This document shows positions 15,974 through 19,370 of a DNA stretch of 19,370 nt, in pieces. The DNA is from Candidatus Woesearchaeota archaeon (lineage in GTDB: Archaea > Nanobdellota > Nanobdellia > SCGC-AAA011-G17 > UBA489): positions 1-19,370 of the forward strand of contig JACOVP010000039.1 in NCBI GenBank assembly GCA_016177265.1, given 5' to 3'. Under the pieces are notes generated by a model that was not told the origin of the DNA, did not search any database, and worked only from the letters and a program-made list of their open reading frames with translations. How positions within the stretch are numbered: position 1 is the first letter of the stretch; each line of letters starts with the position of its first letter. The translations under genes were made by a program, and so were the position numbers.

Positions 15974-18663
15974 GCTTGCACCACCACACTTGGTGATTTA
16001 TAGGTTGTTAAAATAGCTTGCGGCAGCTGCTTTGCTGGATCAAACGGTGCAACATTAAATCTGAAAGGCAAGCCAACGAGCTCTTGGTAGTTGGGAATGT
16101 TCCATGGAATGGTAGCTACGCCTTGCTGATCAAACGTGCCTGCATAATTCACCAATCCGAGTAATTGTGGATAGAAAAGTGAAATATAGAATAATCCTGT
16201 TCCAGCCAAGTCTAAAATACGTCCGTCTCCCAACGGAATGCCGCTGCCAGTGATGAAATCTGCCACAACGAAGTAGTCTTTTCCTGCCATATCTTCATCC
16301 TTGAGTTGAATCGTTATCTGCTGACCAATACGAGGTGTTCCAGTAAGAGTAATTTGCGGGTAAGGTTTCTTCCAGCCATCGACACGTGCGAAAGGATATG
16401 AATCTTGTTTATTAAATAGTATAGCAAATGGATTATCGCAGATACGATCCCAGTTGTTATTGATGCAGAGACTTTGACGAGTTGATGGCCAGTTGATCGC
16501 ATGTGGATGCCAATAGTTTCCTTCGTTATTGACTGTCCATTGCGTATTGGTTCCGCTATCCGAGGGATGACCATTTGCTCCTATAGGAAAATAAATAAAA
16601 TTATTGCGGTAAATAACGTTATCAACAGCATACGAACCTCCAACACTTATTGGTCTAGGAGTAATGCCAAAATAACTTGATATATTATTCTCAGTAACAT
16701 TATTTCTAGGGGAGTTTAAAATTCTTATTTGTCCATTTTCATTATCAATAATATGATTTTTTAAGAGTAAACTATCTTGGACACCATCAAAAATTATACC
16801 TATCTGGTCATATGAGAGTCCTATCCCCGGAATAATATTTTCTTCAATATGTAAGTTGTTTGAATTTGTTGCCAGAATACCAGTACTACTATTTACAAAA
16901 GTAGACTGTCGAACATGAATATTGTTAGAATTGTCAATCACAAGACCACGGTAATTATTTCTTGCCTCACAATTTAGAATATTCACATTCGATCTGCCTT
17001 GCACAGTGATGCCGACAACTGTGCCAGCATCCTGATTGTCCATCACTGCCCCATTGCAGTCTACTTTGACATTGTCAGCAACAACGCTAATCCCATCAGG
17101 AACCAGATACGTGCCAGGGAAGAAAGTAATGTCACTCTTCACTTCACACCCGCTTGCTATTCTCGGCAGATACAGTCTGCAATCTGGATCGCTCTCATTG
17201 ATGATCACCTTGAAATTAACTCCCCCATTCAAGTTCTCGCCATCAGTCACCACAGCCTTGAAGGTATATTGACCACCATCCTTGAAGCCAGTCTGCCAGT
17301 CAAACTCATTCTGCCTTACAGGATCTTGCACAAACCGTGGATCTACCTGGCCTAGCTGATTCTTTATCGAGTAAAACAACGTTTCATTAGAGCCTGGATG
17401 GCCATTGATAGTAACATGCACAGTATCAACTTCATTCACGTTGATATCAGGAATAGGGTCTGCCCACGGTGGTGTTCCAGAGGGAGTACTTTTGGAGCGC
17501 ATCGCATACCGATCCATGTTATTGGTGGGAATGACGAAGGGATTGTCGCAGATGTTGTCAAAGTTTTTATCCACACAACAATACCCATATCTACAATGCT
17601 CATCCTTGTAGAAGATGTCATAGAAGTTGCCGAAAGTGTAGTTGTTGCCAAAAATAGTGATAACACCATTCCATCGGTTATTGAAACCAGTATCACCAGC
17701 AGGGTCTGTTGTTTTCTCGAAGATGTTTAGGAACACGGTAGTATTCTCAGCTGTCGTGTCTAGCTGAATGCCAGCAGTATTGCTGTCACGGAACACTGCA
17801 CCAAATACATTCCTTCTAATGACAGCATTCTTGCCCAAGACCAAAATACCCAGATCAACGTCCTCAATCTGGTTGAATTCGACTAAGGCATCATCACTCC
17901 CTTGTTCCAAATTAATAGCACGATACGATGTCTGAATCTTATTCAAGCGAATAGTGGTATTTGTCGCATCACGACCAGCATCCCGTAGTACATAAACCGT
18001 CCCAGGGGTCACCTGTGCTGTTGCCTCAACAACATTGCCTTCAATAACATTATTTGAGGAACCTGCAAGCTGAATACCATAATCACCATTGATCGAAATG
18101 TTATTGTCGAGAATCTTGCTGTTATCATTCCCATGGAGCAGTGCCATACCTCTGTAAGAACCAACTATAGTGTTATTCATAATCTCGTGATTTCCCTCTT
18201 GGAAAACAGTGGTGTTGCTTACTGTTGGTGGCTTGTTATCAAAACGGATAGCCCAGTTCCCGCTATTTGAAAAGATATTGTCCCTGATCGTGATGTGCTC
18301 CACTGGTGGATTCCTTATCCCTGGTATAAAAGGAAAATGCTCATTGGAAATAGCAGCACCATAAATCTGGAAATGACAATTCTTAATAACAACATCTTTG
18401 GTGCCACCTACCCGCAAAAGAGTATAATACCCACTGTTCTTGTCTATTAATGTAGCCCCATTGCAATCTAACGTCGTGCTATTGCTGATAATAGAGAGAT
18501 TCTGCACGGTATACACACCATTGGTAAACGTCGTATCTTGTGATATTGTACAATGATCTGTAGGTATGGAGCCACATTCATCTGCTGCAACAAGAGGTAA
18601 GAGAAAGATAAACATCCCTAGCAAAAGAAGTCCGAATATACAGTATCTCTGATGATGCTGCAA
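15970..18663 (-). CDS. Secreted protein with two parallel beta-helix (NosD-like) domains, 897 aa
   Basis: The signal peptide ends at about residue 27 (VAA/DECGS). Helix domain 1 spans about 30-390 and domain 2 about 495-765. Each opens with a Cys-rich cap ending LDCNGA/VDCNGA, then short repeats (N.I..N.I), and closes with NFDNICDNPF or NWDRICDNPF. Those closures resemble the DxDGDGIGDxPY loop that ends many NosD/CASH proteins. An Ig/cadherin-like linker lies between (about 415-485). The last 125 or so residues (from PYPQITLTG) form a separate beta-domain, including TFDQQGVATIPWNIPN. No membrane anchor is seen, so it is probably released or bound to the surface. Such folds often bind or cleave polysaccharides, but no catalytic residues were recognised. 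The start is a TTG at 18663. No ATG precedes the signal peptide, and an in-frame TAG lies 6 codons upstream. Confidence 0.88.
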   Translation of the reverse strand: MQHHQRYCIFGLLLLGMFIFLLPLVAADECGSIPTDHCTISQDTTFTNGVYTVQNLSIISNSTTLDCNGATLIDKNSGYYTLLRVGGTKDVVIKNCHFQIYGAAISNEHFPFIPGIRNPPVEHITIRDNIFSNSGNWAIRFDNKPPTVSNTTVFQEGNHEIMNNTIVGSYRGMALLHGNDNSKILDNNISINGDYGIQLAGSSNNVIEGNVVEATAQVTPGTVYVLRDAGRDATNTTIRLNKIQTSYRAINLEQGSDDALVEFNQIEDVDLGILVLGKNAVIRRNVFGAVFRDSNTAGIQLDTTAENTTVFLNIFEKTTDPAGDTGFNNRWNGVITIFGNNYTFGNFYDIFYKDEHCRYGYCCVDKNFDNICDNPFVIPTNNMDRYAMRSKSTPSGTPPWADPIPDINVNEVDTVHVTINGHPGSNETLFYSIKNQLGQVDPRFVQDPVRQNEFDWQTGFKDGGQYTFKAVVTDGENLNGGVNFKVIINESDPDCRLYLPRIASGCEVKSDITFFPGTYLVPDGISVVADNVKVDCNGAVMDNQDAGTVVGITVQGRSNVNILNCEARNNYRGLVIDNSNNIHVRQSTFVNSSTGILATNSNNLHIEENIIPGIGLSYDQIGIIFDGVQDSLLLKNHIIDNENGQIRILNSPRNNVTENNISSYFGITPRPISVGGSYAVDNVIYRNNFIYFPIGANGHPSDSGTNTQWTVNNEGNYWHPHAINWPSTRQSLCINNNWDRICDNPFAILFNKQDSYPFARVDGWKKPYPQITLTGTPRIGQQITIQLKDEDMAGKDYFVVADFITGSGIPLGDGRILDLAGTGLFYISLFYPQLLGLVNYAGTFDQQGVATIPWNIPNYQELVGLPFRFNVAPFDPAKQLPQAILTTYKSPSVVVQA

Positions 18664-18701
18664 TGGATGCCCCCAAAACTATCTCCTTAGAAAGTGAAAC
18701 A

Positions 18702-18713
18702 CCTTAATAAACC
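18702..18713 (-). promoter_or_regulatory. TATA box of the beta-helix gene
   Basis: The minus strand reads GGTTTATTAAGG, predicting a start near 18681 and a leader of about 18 nt before the TTG at 18663. A second candidate box (TATATATGG, 18752-18760) lies further upstream, next to a perfect palindrome. I cannot tell which is used. Confidence 0.45.
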
Positions 18714-18759
18714 TATCGCCCTGTTTTTGTACGTGTTGAGCTGTTTTTAAACCATATAT

Positions 18760-18771
18760 ACTACTAGTAGT
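18760..18771. repeat. Perfect 12-bp palindrome ACTACTAGTAGT
   Basis: It directly abuts TATATA at 18755-18760. If that box drives the beta-helix gene, this is a good candidate operator. Confidence 0.55.
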
Positions 18772-18816
18772 TAAGCATGCAAAAGATAATTTTCTTTATT
18801 TTAACTAATCCCTTAC

Positions 18817-18830
18817 CCAAATAATTTTGG
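18817..18830. repeat. Inverted repeat CCAAA-N4-TTTGG
   Basis: Five-bp arms with a TAAT centre. Short enough to be chance on its own, but it is one of four palindromes within about 150 bp. Confidence 0.35.
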
Positions 18831-18862
18831 AAAAGATTCGCAGATAGAATACTATTTAAATC

Positions 18863-18881
18863 TTTCTATTGTCAATAGAAA
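18863..18881. repeat. Perfect palindrome TTTCTATTG-T-CAATAGAAA
   Basis: Nine-bp arms around a single base. The same CAATAGAAA half-site occurs at 14728-14736 in the winged-helix promoter, which makes this a candidate binding site of that regulator. Confidence 0.65.
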
Positions 18882-18886
18882 CTATC

Positions 18887-18903
18887 TTCTATCCGGAATA
18901 GAA
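18887..18903. repeat. Inverted repeat TTCTAT-CCGGA-ATAGAA
   Basis: Six-bp arms repeating the core of the neighbouring palindrome at 18863-18881. A further single ATAGAA lies at 18844-18849, giving five half-sites within 60 bp. Confidence 0.5.
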
Positions 18904-18950
18904 ACCATCCAATTCCAAAGAAACCTGCAGTATAAACCGAAAGATATGGA

Positions 18951-18987
18951 ACTAAGGCACATAAAGATTATATACTAAGGCACATAA
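18951..18987 (+). repeat. Direct repeat ACTAAGGCACATAA, two copies
   Basis: Exact 14-bp copies at 18951-18964 and 18974-18987, offset by 23 bp, about two helical turns. This is not expected by chance at such close range. Function unknown. Confidence 0.7.
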
Positions 18988-19014
18988 GGTACTTAGTAAC
19001 GAAATATTTATGAG

Positions 19015-19038
19015 GCTAAAGTAAAGAGTCGCTTTAGC
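19015..19038 (+). repeat. Inverted repeat GCTAAAG-N10-CTTTAGC
   Basis: Seven-bp perfect arms with a 10-nt loop. As RNA it could fold into a small hairpin, and as DNA it could be an operator. No T-tract follows, so a terminator is unlikely. Confidence 0.5.
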
Positions 19039-19050
19039 ATGTTGTTACTA

Positions 19051-19100
19051 TATTCAGCCATAATGAACAAAATAAGCTATTTTTATTCAACCACAATGAA
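19051..19100 (+). repeat. Near-identical direct repeats TATTCARCCAYAATGAA upstream of the ATPase promoter
   Basis: Copies at 19051-19067 and 19084-19100 match at 15 of 17 positions and are offset by 33 bp (about three helical turns). The second copy runs into the BRE of the ATPase promoter, as expected for a regulator binding site or activating sequence. Confidence 0.6.
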
Positions 19101-19112
19101 AACATTTATAAA
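19098..19112 (+). promoter_or_regulatory. BRE and TATA box of the ATPase gene
   Basis: It reads GAAAACATTTATAAA. The first T of TTTATAAA lies 29 nt before the ATG at 19134, so the transcript is predicted to be leaderless. The arrangement is nearly the same as at the SMC and winged-helix genes. Confidence 0.7.
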
Positions 19113-19133
19113 CCCTAGTGTTATGCTCTATGC

Positions 19134-19370
19134 ATGCTATCAGAAGAACAAATAAAAGAAGTACTCATAAGACAAAGAGAAATCATACTGAGTAAGGAGT
19201 ATGGGGTAGAAAGGACAGCATTAAAAGAAATCGAAGCTAAGATTAAGCTTCCTCATGTAGTTGTCGTAACAGGATTAAGGAGAAGCGGGAAATCAACTCT
19301 TTTGAGGCAAGTAATAAGCAAACAGTATAAGGATAAAGATTTTTATTATATTAATTTTGAAGATGAAAGA
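19134..19370 (+). CDS. AAA-type ATPase (AAA_14/DUF4143-like), N-terminal part
   Basis: An open frame runs from the ATG at 19134 to the window edge, giving 79 residues without a stop. It begins MLSEEQIKEVLIRQREIIL and contains a Walker A motif GLRRSGKST at residues 47-55, after the strand VVVVT, then a second strand FYYINFEDER. This order (helical lead-in, Walker A with RRSGKS, then NFEDER) is typical of the archaeal AAA_14-plus-DUF4143 ATPase family, common in many copies in archaea and of unclear function. A leaderless promoter supports the start. The Walker B, sensor and C-terminal nuclease-like regions lie outside the window, so the subfamily is not certain. Confidence 0.82.
   Translation, partial: MLSEEQIKEVLIRQREIILSKEYGVERTALKEIEAKIKLPHVVVVTGLRRSGKSTLLRQVISKQYKDKDFYYINFEDER

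Larger units (their letters stand above)
18664..19133. other. 470-bp noncoding region between divergent genes
   Basis: The longest stretch without a gene in the window. It separates the leftward beta-helix gene from the rightward ATPase gene. It is AT-rich, holds several TATA-like boxes on both strands, four short palindromes, two sets of direct repeats and one hairpin, each listed separately. The only open frames are a few codons long (for example 10 codons from 18946), and none has support. Confidence 0.7.

Noticed and set aside
15970..18663. Naming the beta-helix protein NosD (copper insertion for nitrous oxide reductase)
   Set aside because: Only the fold is shared. No nos genes are nearby and the protein has two helix domains plus an extra C-terminal domain.
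18946..18978. A 10-codon open frame in the 470-bp intergenic region
   Set aside because: It has no ribosome site or correctly spaced TATA box, and its sequence is largely the direct repeat.
18844..19100. A CRISPR array, considered because of repeated short elements
   Set aside because: The repeats are of different sequences, only two copies each, with no regular spacers and no cas genes.

Overview
The window looks archaeal. Four genes have a BRE plus TATA box about 30 nt upstream of the ATG with no leader. Internal genes have GGAGG/GGTG-type ribosome sites. The proteins are archaeal in style: SMC, AbrB-PIN, a short winged-helix regulator, and large N-glycosylation-rich surface proteins with Ig-like, LamG and parallel beta-helix domains. 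The protein style (a YKKYI...GPY...YLG N-terminus, an LTG motif after membrane anchors, COG1470-like Ig proteins) most resembles DPANN archaea of the Woesearchaeota/Pacearchaeota type. This assignment rests on recall of such proteins, not on a search. No rRNA, tRNA, CRISPR array or insertion sequence was seen.

Layout: (1) 47-3487 (+) is a complete SMC ATPase, ending 2 bp from a convergent block. (2) 3490-14322 (-) is seven consecutive co-directional genes, all predicted to be membrane-anchored surface proteins. In transcription order they are a 2006-aa N-terminally anchored giant protein with LamG repeats, a 415-aa Ig-like protein, a 75-aa single-span protein, a 214-aa anchored protein, a 384-aa Ig-like protein (paralogue of the 415-aa one), a 136-aa protein and a 323-aa two-span Ig-like protein. 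Overlaps and TATA boxes divide them into about three transcription units. (3) 14404-15469 (-) holds a leaderless winged-helix regulator just upstream of the giant gene, and a VapBC-like AbrB/PIN pair. (4) 15662-18663 (-) is an 897-aa secreted protein with two parallel beta-helix domains, translationally coupled to a 103-aa signal-anchored protein. (5) 18664-19133 is a 470-bp noncoding region full of palindromes and direct repeats. (6) 19134 to the window edge (+) is the start of an AAA-type ATPase with a Walker A motif.

The main candidate for an undescribed system is the seven-gene surface cluster. A homologous FG...RNDGN beta-domain recurs in the C-terminus of the giant protein, in the 214-aa protein and, degenerately, in the 136-aa protein. 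Two full-length Ig-like paralogues flank the small proteins. This suggests a multi-subunit cell-surface assembly, possibly for attachment to a host or other cells. That function is inference. Regulation may involve the adjacent winged-helix protein: an ATAGAAA inverted repeat flanks its own TATA box, and related half-sites recur in other intergenic regions.
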